Below, one piece after another: positions 16,852 to 25,652 of a stretch of 64,000 nucleotides of DNA. The translations under genes were made by a program, and so were the position numbers. Numbering within the stretch: the first letter of the stretch is position 1; each line of letters opens with the position of its first letter. Source of the stretch: Virgibacillus doumboii (GTDB lineage Bacteria > Bacillota > Bacilli > Bacillales > Amphibacillaceae); contig NZ_CADCWQ010000002.1 in assembly GCF_902806455.1 (NCBI RefSeq), forward strand, positions 372,001-436,000, in the 5' to 3' direction. Below the pieces are notes generated by a model. The model searched no databases. It saw only the letters and a program-made list of their open reading frames with translations, and was not told the DNA's origin.

Positions 16852-16923
16852 TTTTCAATCGTTTACAACGAAAGATTATTTCCGTAATATATACTCAGAA
16901 AGCTCTTTATGAAGGGGTGGAGC

Positions 16924-17214
16924 ATGGAGATGGGAGATCATAATTCACAGGAAAATGATTATCGTTATAAAGTTGCCAATCGTGAAGCATTAATTGGGGT
17001 AGGATTGGTTATTTTCAATTTCATCTGGTGGTTTGCATTTGCTTACGGTATGGGTGGAAAAGCCCCATCGGAGTATTCGTATGTTTTCGGCTTGCCTGCA
17101 TGGTTTTTTTACAGTTGTGTACTTGGATTTGTTGTGATGGCAGTTCTGGTTACGATTGTCGTGAAAAAATGGTTCGTGGAAGTTCCGTTTGATGATGAAG
17201 GAGAAGAGGAATGA
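16924..17214 (+). CDS. yhdT: YhdT-family small membrane protein
   Basis: The protein of about 96 residues has two membrane segments (EALIGVGLVIFNFIWWFAFAYG and WFFYSCVLGFVVMAVLVTIVV), separated by GKAPSEYSYVFGLPAW, and an acidic tail. This matches YhdT (DUF997), which is commonly encoded just before panF and is thought to be a small companion subunit. Its stop overlaps the panF start by 4 bp (ATGA). ATG 16924 was chosen with SD AAGGGGTGG. Confidence 0.85.
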   Translation: MEMGDHNSQENDYRYKVANREALIGVGLVIFNFIWWFAFAYGMGGKAPSEYSYVFGLPAWFFYSCVLGFVVMAVLVTIVVKKWFVEVPFDDEGEEE

Positions 17215-18656
17215 ACTGGCAGGCGCTAATTCCGTTGATAGGTTTATTGGTGATTATTTTTGGCGTCGGGGTATGGGCCGGAAAATATGTAAGGTCGTCG
17301 AACGCATTTTTGCAGGAGTATTTTTTAGGAAGCCGGAATCTTGGCGGGTTTGTATTGGCGATGACAATGACCGCCACGTATGGCAGTGCAAGCAGCTTTA
17401 TTGGAGGACCTGGTGCTGCATACGATATTGGCCTTGGCTGGGTGCTTCTGGCAATGACCCAGGTTGCGACTGGTTATTTTGTATTAATGATCCTGGGCAA
17501 AAAATTCGCAATTGTAACAAGGAAATATAATGCGGTAACACTGGTGGATTTTTTAAAAGAACGGTATCAATCGAAATGGGTTGTTCTGGTTTCGGCGTTC
17601 AGTATTGTTGTATTTCTGTTTTCTGCAATGGCAGCTCAGTGGATTGGCGGTGCCCGGCTAATTGAGTCACTGGTTGGGATCTCGTATACGAGTGCGTTAT
17701 TTATTTTTGCATTGTCTGTATTGGTTTATGTCACAATTGGCGGGTTTCGGGCAGTTGCACTGACGGATGCTATTCAGGGGACGATAATGTTCGTTGGAAC
17801 GCTTGTCCTGCTGATTGCCACGATTATCGCTGGCGGCGGGATTTCCAATATCATAACCGATCTCAGCAATGAGAACCCGAACCTTATCACGCCATTTGGA
17901 GCGGATGGAAGCCTGAGTCCGCAATATGTATCCTCTTTTTGGATTCTAGTCGGTGTAGGTGTAGTGGCATTGCCACAAATTGCAGTCCGTGCGATGTCCT
18001 ATAAAAGTGCCCGTTCGATGCACCGGGCATTGATTATTGGAACGATTGTAGTTGGCTTTATTATGTTGAATATGCATTTGATTGGAGTTTTTGCCCGGCC
18101 GATTTTACCCGGGATTGAAATTGGCGATAAAGTAATGCCGCTGATTGCTTTGGAGGTCTTACCGAACTGGCTTGCAGGTATTGTTCTGGCAGCCCCAATG
18201 GCAGCGATTATGTCGACAGTGGACTCCTTATTACTGCTGGTTAGTTCAGCAATTGTGAAGGACTTATACTTAAATTATGTACAGCCGGATGCATCCCATG
18301 ATAAGGTCAAGCGGTTGAGTATTGGGATTACTGCTGTATTGGGTGTCATTATTTTCGTAATGGCACTAAACCCGCCGGATTTAATTATTTGGCTGAATCT
18401 GTTCGCATTTGGCGGTCTGGAAGCGGCATTTATTTGGCCGGTAGTGTTGGGGCTTTACTGGAAAAAAGGAAATAAATATGGTGCGCTTGCCTCCATGTTT
18501 ACCGGAATCGGACTGTATGTTTTATCAGATTCATTTTTCCCTGAGCCGTTTGGATTGCACTCCGTTGTCCTGCCGGTCGTTGTGTCGTTCTTTGTGTATG
18601 TACTGGTCAGTTTAGGCACGCAAAAAGTTTCCGGTAAAGTGAACTTAAATGTCTAG
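17211..18656 (+). CDS. panF: Sodium/pantothenate symporter PanF
   Basis: This 481-residue sodium:solute symporter of the SSS family has about 13 membrane helices and imports pantothenate for CoA synthesis. The N-terminus holds VRSSNAFLQEYFLGSRNLGG, followed by TATYGSASSFIGGPGAAY, typical of PanF. A later segment is GIVLAAPMAAIMSTVDSLLL, the helix with conserved Ser/Thr/Asp residues involved in Na+ binding. The family call is firm, and the pantothenate specificity is supported by the YhdT neighbour. Confidence 0.9.
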   Translation: MNWQALIPLIGLLVIIFGVGVWAGKYVRSSNAFLQEYFLGSRNLGGFVLAMTMTATYGSASSFIGGPGAAYDIGLGWVLLAMTQVATGYFVLMILGKKFAIVTRKYNAVTLVDFLKERYQSKWVVLVSAFSIVVFLFSAMAAQWIGGARLIESLVGISYTSALFIFALSVLVYVTIGGFRAVALTDAIQGTIMFVGTLVLLIATIIAGGGISNIITDLSNENPNLITPFGADGSLSPQYVSSFWILVGVGVVALPQIAVRAMSYKSARSMHRALIIGTIVVGFIMLNMHLIGVFARPILPGIEIGDKVMPLIALEVLPNWLAGIVLAAPMAAIMSTVDSLLLLVSSAIVKDLYLNYVQPDASHDKVKRLSIGITAVLGVIIFVMALNPPDLIIWLNLFAFGGLEAAFIWPVVLGLYWKKGNKYGALASMFTGIGLYVLSDSFFPEPFGLHSVVLPVVVSFFVYVLVSLGTQKVSGKVNLNV

Positions 18657-19130
18657 GATGGTTCCATTGGAAAGTTGATTTGCTTTCCAAAGGTAATTGA
18701 TTGTGGATTTCCAAGGTTTTTAGCGGGCGTAACCGTGCCTGAAAAGATATAGCAATATGTATTGGGGGTGGACAGTATAACTGATTCACTCCCTTTTATA
18801 TTATCAACTACAAACAATGACCTCTTTTTTCAAATTTCTTCTTACTACTATTTTCCACGGATTAACACCTGCATGTTTTGGACGTATAGCAACAGCCTTT
18901 TTTACCGTTATTTACACGCATATCATGTTCAGTCTACTATTTATAGTCATAACTTATGGTATACCTGTTTCAACTTAATGATGCCACTATCTATCAGGGG
19001 GATGAACGAACCGGTTCAGGCGGTCTAATTTAAATAGATTCCTGTGTCCTGACCATTGGCTGTGTTCAACGCGTCTATTTCTCCTGATGGTATAAAACAT
19101 GGGCATTATCCCTGGAAGGAGTGCTTAAAT
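18657..19130. other. 474-bp gap without a supported gene
   Basis: A hairpin TTGGAAAG / CTTTCCAA lies at 18667-18690 without a T-tract. The middle is AT-rich, and a palindrome GAACCGGTTC lies near 19007-19016. No open frame here has a plausible SD and protein-like composition. Confidence 0.5.
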
Positions 19131-20132
19131 GTGTTTCAAAATACAACAATATTAATTACCGGAGGGACAGGTTCCTGGGGGTATGAACTAGTAAAAAAAC
19201 TACTTGCCTTTCACCCAAAAGAACTAAGAGTATTTTCACGTAATGAATATGCTCAGGTAAAAATGAAACGAGCGTTTTCGGATAACCCTTATTTAAATTT
19301 TGTGATTGGTGATGTAAGAGATTTTGAGGCAGTGAATGAAGCGGCAAAAGATGTCGATTATGTATTCCATCTTTCGGCACTGAAGCATGTACCGATATGT
19401 GAAGATCAGCCTTCGGAAGCATTGAAAACCAATGTAACCGGCACGGAAAATATTATTAAAGCAAGTTTGAATCAAAACGTTAAAAAAGTCATTGATGTAT
19501 CGACCGATAAGGCGGTTGAACCAATCAATTTTTATGGACTGACAAAAGCGATTGGTGAGAAACTAATTATTCAGGCCGATCAAATAAGCAGCCATACACG
19601 TTTTGTCTGTATCCGTGGCGGCAATGTTATTGGAACAAATGGCAGTGTTATTCCATTTTTTAAAGAACAAATTGCCACCCATCATTCCGTTCCTCTTACC
19701 TCAAAGGATATGACACGCTTTTTCCTGACAGTTTCTGAGGCCATCGATTTGCTGTTATACGCTTCTGAAAAAGCAATTGGCGGTGAAGTGTTTGTCATGA
19801 AAATGAAAGCTTGCCGGATTGTCGATTTAATTGAAGTCCTGGAAAGCCATTTTGCTGAAAAAGCTATTAATGTTAATGAGATTGGCATCCGTCCGGGCGA
19901 GAAACTTCATGAAGTATTAGTTTCAAATGCTGAATCGCCGAACACGTATAAATTTGATGACAATTATTATGTTATTTTACCTGCCAATACGTCAGAAAAA
20001 GTAAAAAAAAGATACGAGAATCTGCCAAAGGTCGCCTTCCAACGATATCAATCAAACGATCAATTAATGTCAACCAGCGAAATTGAACACCTTCTCAGGA
20101 AAGCAAATGTTATCACGTCAATGGTGGAGTAA
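19131..20132 (+). CDS. UDP-GlcNAc 4,6-dehydratase (CapE/PseB/FlaA1-like)
   Basis: This extended SDR enzyme makes a 4-keto-6-deoxy sugar nucleotide from UDP-GlcNAc. The cofactor loop ILITGGTGSWGYELVKKLL is at the start, followed by VIGDVRDFEAV, FHLSALKHVPICEDQP, VIDVSTDKAVEP and YGLTK as the YxxxK catalytic pair. The last differs from S. aureus CapE, where, as I recall, a Met replaces the Tyr. The start is GTG 19131, 9 bp after AAGGAG; the upstream in-frame extension is not conserved-looking. With the nearby CapG- and CapF-like genes it points to UDP-N-acetyl-L-fucosamine synthesis. Confidence 0.85.
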   Translation: MFQNTTILITGGTGSWGYELVKKLLAFHPKELRVFSRNEYAQVKMKRAFSDNPYLNFVIGDVRDFEAVNEAAKDVDYVFHLSALKHVPICEDQPSEALKTNVTGTENIIKASLNQNVKKVIDVSTDKAVEPINFYGLTKAIGEKLIIQADQISSHTRFVCIRGGNVIGTNGSVIPFFKEQIATHHSVPLTSKDMTRFFLTVSEAIDLLLYASEKAIGGEVFVMKMKACRIVDLIEVLESHFAEKAINVNEIGIRPGEKLHEVLVSNAESPNTYKFDDNYYVILPANTSEKVKKRYENLPKVAFQRYQSNDQLMSTSEIEHLLRKANVITSMVE

Positions 20133-20134
20133 TC

Positions 20135-20177
20135 CAAAAAAACCCTTATCACGCTAACAGTGGTAAGGGTTTTTTTA
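20135..20177. terminator. Bidirectional terminator
   Basis: AAAAAAACCCTTATCAC / GTGGTAAGGGTTTTTTT separates the converging dehydratase and 2-epimerase genes. Confidence 0.9.
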
Positions 20178-20218
20178 TACTATTATAAAATACATTCTAT
20201 TTGCTGTATTACATAAAT

Positions 20219-21337
20219 TCACTTTTTCCAAACATTTTTATTAATTATCTTCGTGTAGCTTTCAATTATCTTAACTACCTTCAGTGATACATTCCTGTCT
20301 TGATAATCCAGCGGCTTTACATGGTCCCCACTGTATAATTCAGTAGCTAAGTCTATGGATTGCAGGATCTCATTTGAGGTAATGCCGCCAATCACCATAG
20401 AGCCTTTATCAAGTACCTCTGGACGTTCAGTACTTGTTCTTATTAATACAGCCGGAAAATTAAGAATAGAAGATTCCTCACTTAGTGTGCCGCTGTCTGA
20501 CAGAACACAAAATGCATTTTGCTGAAGTTTGTTATAATCAAAGAAACCAAATGGCTTGAGGGATTGAACGAATGGATGAAAGGTTACGTTTCGTTCTTGA
20601 ATTTTCTTTAGACTTCTTGGATGGGTGGAGTAAACTACGGGCATATTATAAGTCTTTGCCACTGTATTCAAAGACTCCATAAGATTCCCAAAATGGTTTG
20701 CATCATCGATATTTTCTTCACGGTGGGCGCTCACGAGTATATATTTTTTCTTATCCAGTCCTAATCGATTGAGAACGTCGCTTTTGTTAATGTTTTCCTT
20801 ATGCAACATAAGAACCTCAGTCATTGGTGAACCAGTAACGAATATATATTCTTTTGGAATTCCTTCACTTAATAAATAGCGGCGGCTGTGTTCTGTATAA
20901 GGGAGATTGACATCACTGGTGTGATCGACGATTTTCCGGTTAATTTCCTCGGGCACATTTTGATCAAAGCAGCGATTACCAGCTTCCATATGAAAAATTG
21001 GAATTTTCAAGCGTTTGGCGGAAATCGCGCTTAATGTGCTATTGGTATCACCTAATAATAATAAGGCATCTGGTTTTTCCTTTTCCAGGACTTCATACGT
21101 TTTAGACATAACATTTCCAATCGTGTCGCCTAGATGATCGCCAACCACATTCAAGAAATAATCCGGTTCTCTGATTTCCAATTCCTCAAAAAATATTTTA
21201 TTAAGATGATAATCCCAATTTTGTCCGGTATGAACCAACGTGTGATCAAAATACTTATCACATGCCTTTATCACAGCCGATAAACGCAAAATTTCAGGTC
21301 GTGTCCCGACAATTGTCATGACTTTTCTTTTTTTCAT
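20219..21337 (-). CDS. UDP-GlcNAc/UDP-sugar 2-epimerase (WecB/CapG-like)
   Basis: The 372-residue GT-B-fold epimerase starts MTIVGTRPEILRLSAVIKAC. It continues with LVHTGQNWDYHLNKIFFEEL, LLLGDTNSTLSA, FHMEAGNRCFDQNVPEEINR and a C-terminal FCVLSDSGTLSEESSIL, which together form the UDP-sugar site. In the L-FucNAc route CapG performs the 2-epimerisation to the final sugar. Plain WecB (ManNAc) cannot be excluded, but the CapF-like gene 2.7 kb away favours CapG. It starts at ATG 21337 with SD GAGGTG. Confidence 0.88.
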   Translation of the reverse strand: MKKRKVMTIVGTRPEILRLSAVIKACDKYFDHTLVHTGQNWDYHLNKIFFEELEIREPDYFLNVVGDHLGDTIGNVMSKTYEVLEKEKPDALLLLGDTNSTLSAISAKRLKIPIFHMEAGNRCFDQNVPEEINRKIVDHTSDVNLPYTEHSRRYLLSEGIPKEYIFVTGSPMTEVLMLHKENINKSDVLNRLGLDKKKYILVSAHREENIDDANHFGNLMESLNTVAKTYNMPVVYSTHPRSLKKIQERNVTFHPFVQSLKPFGFFDYNKLQQNAFCVLSDSGTLSEESSILNFPAVLIRTSTERPEVLDKGSMVIGGITSNEILQSIDLATELYSGDHVKPLDYQDRNVSLKVVKIIESYTKIINKNVWKK

Positions 21338-21388
21338 ATATTGTTACACCTCGTTATAATACCTATCTGGATTTTTGGGTCAAAGGCT

Positions 21389-23008
21389 TCATTTACCCAT
21401 CTTATAATTAGGTCCCAGAAACTCCTGCAGAATTCTTTGTTTTTCCTCATTATCAGATATCGTTTTTCCAACTGAGTTTAAGGCTTCCCCTTTTTTATTT
21501 CTCCAAATCTGTCTTTTTTCATCCTCAAGGAAAAAAGCTGAATTAGTCTCGTGGGCATGATTAATATAAACCCGATCGCTTATTATTTCATGTGGAAGAT
21601 TGATAGCTCCGGTCCATATTCCTGTATCCGACGGCTGGAAAATATTGTGTCTTACTCCCTTTAAATAATCTGCTGCTTTATAGATTAAACAATTAAAAGA
21701 ACTTGAGAAATTATAATATTCTCCGAGTTCCTCTGTAATGGAATAATAAATATAGCCGTTTTGACAAATTAAAACTTTTGTTTGAGGGGAAGGTCTATAA
21801 TGATAAAGCTGTTCGATAAAGTTTTTATGGTATGCATCATCACTGTGAAGATGAAGTTCATAGAAATATTTATAGCCGTTCAATGTTTTTATCACAGCTT
21901 CTTCATACTCACTGCTGGAAACAAATCTAATATTAAAAGGGAGATTTGGGTAGTTTTGCAGTTCTTTTTCAATAAACTGTCTGGAGCTGTCTTGGTACAC
22001 GATAAACGCAAGATAATTTTGATTGGATTGGTTAATAAGACTCTTTAACGTAAAATTCATGAATATATTCATTCTTTTACTGATCCATTCCTCTGTTAAA
22101 TGTGCATGCTCTTCGGGTTGATTCGCATCAGCATCTTTGGGCAGTGTCTGTTGAACATTAAGATTGTTAAAAGGAATATATACAATAATACGGTTATTTG
22201 CAATTGTTGGTCCGGTATACTGATTTTTAGTCAATGCATTTTTTTTATTTATTCTTTTGAATTTACGTGATCTTTCCCTGCGTTGACGTGCCTCCTTCAT
22301 CACTAAACGCAACAGATAATTCCTCTTTCTCTTTTTTTCAAGGGAATTATTTATTTGTATCGAGTTACTGTAGGGTGAGCTAAGCCTAAATGCCATAAGT
22401 TTTTGAGGCACAAATGTAATGTCGCAGTGCTCAGTTAAACGTAAAAAATAATCATAATCCTCAACTGGCATATATCTATACCCTTCTATTTTTTGTGCGA
22501 AAACTTTCCGGTACATGAATGCGTAACCGATAAAGTACTCATTTATTAATTTTTCCTTTGGTTGATTCAGACGTTTATTCCATGAGTCAGTTGCTTCATT
22601 ATGGTTCCCATTATCATCTATTAAATCAAAGCAGCCATATGCCAAACCTACATGTTGGGGAGAATTTTCCAGTTGTTCCTTCAAGACTCCTGCAAAGTCA
22701 GGATAGTAAATATTATCACTTGAAACCCAAGTCAAGTAATGGATATTTGTATTATTTTGCAAAAATTGAAATCCAATATTTAGAGCAACATCCGTTCCTC
22801 TGTTTTCCTCCCTTCGAATCAGTGTTATCCGTGTATCTTTCAAGGCATATGCTTTTGCAATACTGTCTACATTAGGCGTAATTCCGTCAATTACAATAAC
22901 CAATTGAAAATAGGGATACGTTTGATTGATAATGGATTCTATTGCTTCTTCAAATAGTTTGCTGTCCTGTCTGTATACAGGCATAACAATCCCTACATCA
23001 GGTTCCAT
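21389..23008 (-). CDS. Two-domain glycosyltransferase (GT2 plus second GT-like domain)
   Basis: The 539-residue protein opens with a GT2 domain (about residues 1-220): VGIVMPVYRQDSKLFEEAI, INQTYPYFQLVIVIDG, WVSSDNIYYPDF (DxD region) and VEDYDYFLRL. A basic linker RKRNYLLRLVMKEARQRRERS follows. Residues of about 270-539 look like a second glycosyltransferase, with TLKSLINQSNQNYLAFIVY and ELHLHSDDAYHKNF, which resembles the putative rhamnosyltransferase family PF11316. It probably adds two sugars, or one sugar with an acceptor domain, to the local polysaccharide. Confidence 0.75.
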   Translation of the reverse strand: MEPDVGIVMPVYRQDSKLFEEAIESIINQTYPYFQLVIVIDGITPNVDSIAKAYALKDTRITLIRREENRGTDVALNIGFQFLQNNTNIHYLTWVSSDNIYYPDFAGVLKEQLENSPQHVGLAYGCFDLIDDNGNHNEATDSWNKRLNQPKEKLINEYFIGYAFMYRKVFAQKIEGYRYMPVEDYDYFLRLTEHCDITFVPQKLMAFRLSSPYSNSIQINNSLEKKRKRNYLLRLVMKEARQRRERSRKFKRINKKNALTKNQYTGPTIANNRIIVYIPFNNLNVQQTLPKDADANQPEEHAHLTEEWISKRMNIFMNFTLKSLINQSNQNYLAFIVYQDSSRQFIEKELQNYPNLPFNIRFVSSSEYEEAVIKTLNGYKYFYELHLHSDDAYHKNFIEQLYHYRPSPQTKVLICQNGYIYYSITEELGEYYNFSSSFNCLIYKAADYLKGVRHNIFQPSDTGIWTGAINLPHEIISDRVYINHAHETNSAFFLEDEKRQIWRNKKGEALNSVGKTISDNEEKQRILQEFLGPNYKMGK

Positions 23009-23232
23009 TTACATCACTCCATCTTTTATCTACTATAAAATAAGTGTATTCCAGCAATAAACTTTAGCAACGGCACACTCCTAAAAACCTGTCAAATTCC
23101 GAATTCTTCTGAAGAAAACCGCAAACGTACTAAGCACTGTGTCTTTTACATATTCTTAACTATTGCATAACTATAAATAAAGGTCCTTGAACAAATATAA
23201 ATAATAGTTTAAAAGCTATGGAGGTTATCAAG

Positions 23233-23892
23233 TTGAGCGTTGAGGATAATTTATTACTTTTTATGCATATCCCTAAAACCGGCGGAACAACATTAAGCAC
23301 AATCATTGAAAACCAATACGATAAAAATGTAGTTCTTACTGGAAACAATAGCATGGGCTATAAAGCTATTGAAAAATCTAATTCCTTAATGGGCCACTTT
23401 ACTTTTGGAATACACCGTCATTTCTCAAAACCATGTACCTATATAACTATGATGCGTGACCCTATAGAACTAATTATCTCTTCCTATTTTTATATTAAAG
23501 AAACTGAAGTACACCCAGATCATATCGAGGTAAATAATACGAGTTTAGATCAATTCGTTAATTCCAATGAATATAATTTAAATAATCTGCAAACCCGTTA
23601 TTTTTGTGGAGGAAAAACCCCCAATCTGGATCAAGCGAAGGAGATTCTAAATACTCATTTCGCTGTAGTTGGAATAACTGAAATGTTTGACGACTCCCTT
23701 TCCTTAATGAAACATCATTTAAAATGGAAAAATATTGAGTACGAAAGAATAAATGTAAACAATAATCGTCCATCCAAAAATGATATACCAACAAATATCA
23801 TTTCAGATATAAAACAAAATAACACCATGGATTTAGAATTATATAAGTATGCAAAGGAGAAATTAATAAATAAGCTTGATGCGATTAAGTAA
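23233..23892 (+). CDS. Sulfotransferase-family protein
   Basis: The protein of about 219 residues carries FMHIPKTGGTTLSTII near the start, the 5'-phosphosulfate-binding loop of PAPS-dependent carbohydrate sulfotransferases, and YITMMRDPIELIISSYFY, matching the 3'-phosphate-binding motif. It would sulfate a sugar hydroxyl. The gene is more AT-rich than its neighbours and is transcribed against them, suggesting separate acquisition. TTG 23233 lies 8 bp after GGAGG; ATG 23218 overlaps that SD. Sulfated surface glycans are rare in Firmicutes, so the product is of interest. Confidence 0.75.
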   Translation: MSVEDNLLLFMHIPKTGGTTLSTIIENQYDKNVVLTGNNSMGYKAIEKSNSLMGHFTFGIHRHFSKPCTYITMMRDPIELIISSYFYIKETEVHPDHIEVNNTSLDQFVNSNEYNLNNLQTRYFCGGKTPNLDQAKEILNTHFAVVGITEMFDDSLSLMKHHLKWKNIEYERINVNNNRPSKNDIPTNIISDIKQNNTMDLELYKYAKEKLINKLDAIK

Positions 23893-23904
23893 ACTATTAA
23901 AATA

Positions 23905-23945
23905 GGCTGGTATGCGTACGGTTCAGTACCGTATTCACACCAGCC
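23905..23945. terminator. Hairpin between the sulfotransferase and CapF-like genes
   Basis: GGCTGGT / CACCAGCC encloses a second stem TACGG / CCGTA. T-tracts are weak on both sides. It is a likely terminator for the converging genes. Confidence 0.6.
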
Positions 23946-23990
23946 AGTTTACTGTTGTATAAAACGCTCCTTTGAGGGTCACCTTTCTTT

Positions 23991-25124
23991 TTAATCACTA
24001 GTTTCGCTTGTCTGGACTTTCAAGGGAAAAGTATCCGGCTTATCCGGATCAAAAAGTTCATTGGCCCAAAACAAAACAGTTAACTCACCATCCGTTACGT
24101 TTTCAATCGAATGGGTAAAACCTGGAGGTATGTCTATCATTTCAATGTTTTGGTCCGAAACCGTATAAGTGATCAGTTCCTCGGAATCGAATTTTCTTAA
24201 TTTAATAGTTGCCGTTCCTTTGATGACACAAAATTTCTCAACTTTTGTATGATGATAATGATTTCCTCTTATGACGCCCTTTCGTGATGTTGACATAAAG
24301 ACCTGACCGGCCTGATGTGATTTGATTAACTCAACCAGACTTCCTCTTTCATCTTGATGTGTCGGCAAATCATATGAAAAATTATTCTTATTTAAATAAG
24401 ATAGATAAGTCGTATACAAGTACTTTGTAAATTTATCGGACAAATCGGGTATGATCAGTGATTTTCGTATATACTTCATTTTGTAAAGTTTTTGAGCCAG
24501 TTCGCCTACCGTTGTATGGAAGGTATTACTGATAGGATAATAGAATTTCTTTTCCGTGTTTGTTCGGGTAAGACAATCCATAAAATCGTCTACCACATCG
24601 TCAATATATACAAGTTCAAGTTTTTTGTCCGCATCATGAATCTCGATTTCTTTATCATGAGAAATTTCATGACAAAAGGTGGCGACGACTGAGTTGTAAT
24701 GCGGTTTAGACCACTTGCCAAAAACACCCGGCAGTCGATAAATGTAAACCTCTGCACCGGTATCATTACTATAATTTTTCAGCACTTCTTCGGCAGCTTT
24801 TTTGCTTAAACCATATGGTGTATCAAGTTCTGCCTTGGCAGATGATGAAAAAACAAGCTTCGGTGATTTTTGATGCTTATTTAAATAGTTGACAATTAAT
24901 TCGGTAAGTCCTCTATTGACTCTAGTAAATTCATCATTGTTTTCGGGTCTGTTCACCCCTGCCAGATGATAGATGATATCAGCATTGTCTAAATGTTCAT
25001 ACAGTAATGACAGGTCATCACCACGATGATACTGGTTGACGATAACCCCTTTTTCCCTGTTCAGACGTTGAACAAGATTTTTACCGATAAATCCGCCTGC
25101 ACCGGTAACTAGTACGTTTATCAT
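23991..25124 (-). CDS. CapF-like bifunctional SDR/cupin enzyme
   Basis: Residues of about 1-245 are an SDR domain (INVLVTGAGGFIGKNLVQRL, IYHLAGVNRPE, PYGLSKKAAEE with YxxxK). Residues of about 255-377 are a cupin (DERGSLVELIKS, RGNHYHHTKVEKFCVIKG with the metal-binding His cluster, DIPPGFTHSIENV). In S. aureus CapF the cupin epimerises at C3 and the SDR reduces C4 on the way to UDP-L-FucNAc. The two-domain order and length match exactly. This is the most diagnostic gene of the sugar pathway in the island. Confidence 0.88.
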   Translation of the reverse strand: MINVLVTGAGGFIGKNLVQRLNREKGVIVNQYHRGDDLSLLYEHLDNADIIYHLAGVNRPENNDEFTRVNRGLTELIVNYLNKHQKSPKLVFSSSAKAELDTPYGLSKKAAEEVLKNYSNDTGAEVYIYRLPGVFGKWSKPHYNSVVATFCHEISHDKEIEIHDADKKLELVYIDDVVDDFMDCLTRTNTEKKFYYPISNTFHTTVGELAQKLYKMKYIRKSLIIPDLSDKFTKYLYTTYLSYLNKNNFSYDLPTHQDERGSLVELIKSHQAGQVFMSTSRKGVIRGNHYHHTKVEKFCVIKGTATIKLRKFDSEELITYTVSDQNIEMIDIPPGFTHSIENVTDGELTVLFWANELFDPDKPDTFPLKVQTSETSD

Positions 25125-25300
25125 GTAATCATTCTCCCGTATTCATTATTTATCCAGTGATATAGTCGGACAATAGTTTAACACTGTTGACGACTTTTCT
25201 ACATATTATGGAGTACTCGTAGAGATGTGCAAAAATAGGGCATTGGCCAAGTGCTTATTGGAAATAATAATGTACGGTTTTTGAAGGGCATGACCCAAAG

Positions 25301-25329
25301 TTGACTTTTCACACGCCCGCTCATATAAT
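25301..25329 (+). promoter_or_regulatory. Sigma-A promoter of the ABC-F leader
   Basis: TTGACT (25301-25306), a 17-bp spacer and TATAAT (25324-25329) form a near-consensus promoter. The start point should be near 25336, 15 bp before the leader-peptide SD, leaving an untranslated leader of about 315 nt. Confidence 0.8.
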
Positions 25330-25366
25330 AAATTGTAATTCGAAATTAAAGGAGGATTATTAAAGA

Positions 25367-25408
25367 ATGGCTTCAATCAGATTGCGTTTCCCAACTTTGA
25401 ACAAGTAA
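25367..25408 (+). CDS. ErmD-leader-like regulatory peptide MASIRLRFPTLNK
   Basis: A 13-codon frame follows AAAGGAGG and ends in TAA. The core RLRFPTLN is the same as in the ErmD/ErmK leader peptide (MTHSMRLRFPTLNQ, from memory), whose RLR motif stalls ribosomes that hold a macrolide. The last codons (CTTTGAAC, 25395-25402) pair perfectly with GTTCAAAG (25417-25424), so a ribosome stalled at RLR would open this hairpin. It is therefore read as an antibiotic sensor for the ABC-F gene downstream. Confidence 0.8.
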   Translation: MASIRLRFPTLNK

Positions 25409-25504
25409 TTTCATACGTTCAAAGGCTCTGCTTGTGTATGCGGAGTAAACGGGAGTAGTCTGTCCTTTTTTAATAATCTATAATTAACGTAAATGTCAGT
25501 TGTA

Positions 25505-25538
25505 GAAAGGCGGCTCGTTCTGCCTTTCTTTATTTTTT
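25505..25538 (+). terminator. Leader terminator 1
   Basis: GAAAGGC / GCCTTTC with an internal loop is followed by TTTATTTTTT. It lies inside the leader between the sensor peptide and the ABC-F gene, so it is a likely attenuator. Confidence 0.75.
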
Positions 25539-25607
25539 ATGCAACAAATTCATTGGGGAAGTATATTTTTTTGGCAACAGGATTTGTTCCACTTCCGTTT
25601 ACCTCGG

Positions 25608-25637
25608 ATCACAGGCAGCTGTCTGTGATTTTTTATT
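25608..25637 (+). terminator. Leader terminator 2, abutting the ABC-F SD
   Basis: ATCACAG / CTGTGAT with an 8-base loop is followed by TTTTTATT and ends 2 bp before the GGAGGG SD. Reading through it must be required for expression. A possible competing stem is formed by GGAAGT (near 25558) and ACTTCC (near 25591). Confidence 0.75.
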
Positions 25638-25652
25638 ATGGAGGGAACATAT

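Noticed and set aside
18762..19028. 88-codon forward frame between panF and the dehydratase
   Set aside because: Composition is not protein-like, there is no conserved motif, and the SD is absent or poorly placed.
19056..19130. 25-codon upstream extension of the dehydratase
   Set aside because: A GTG with a well-spaced AAGGAG at 19131 directly precedes the Rossmann strand; the extension has no SD.
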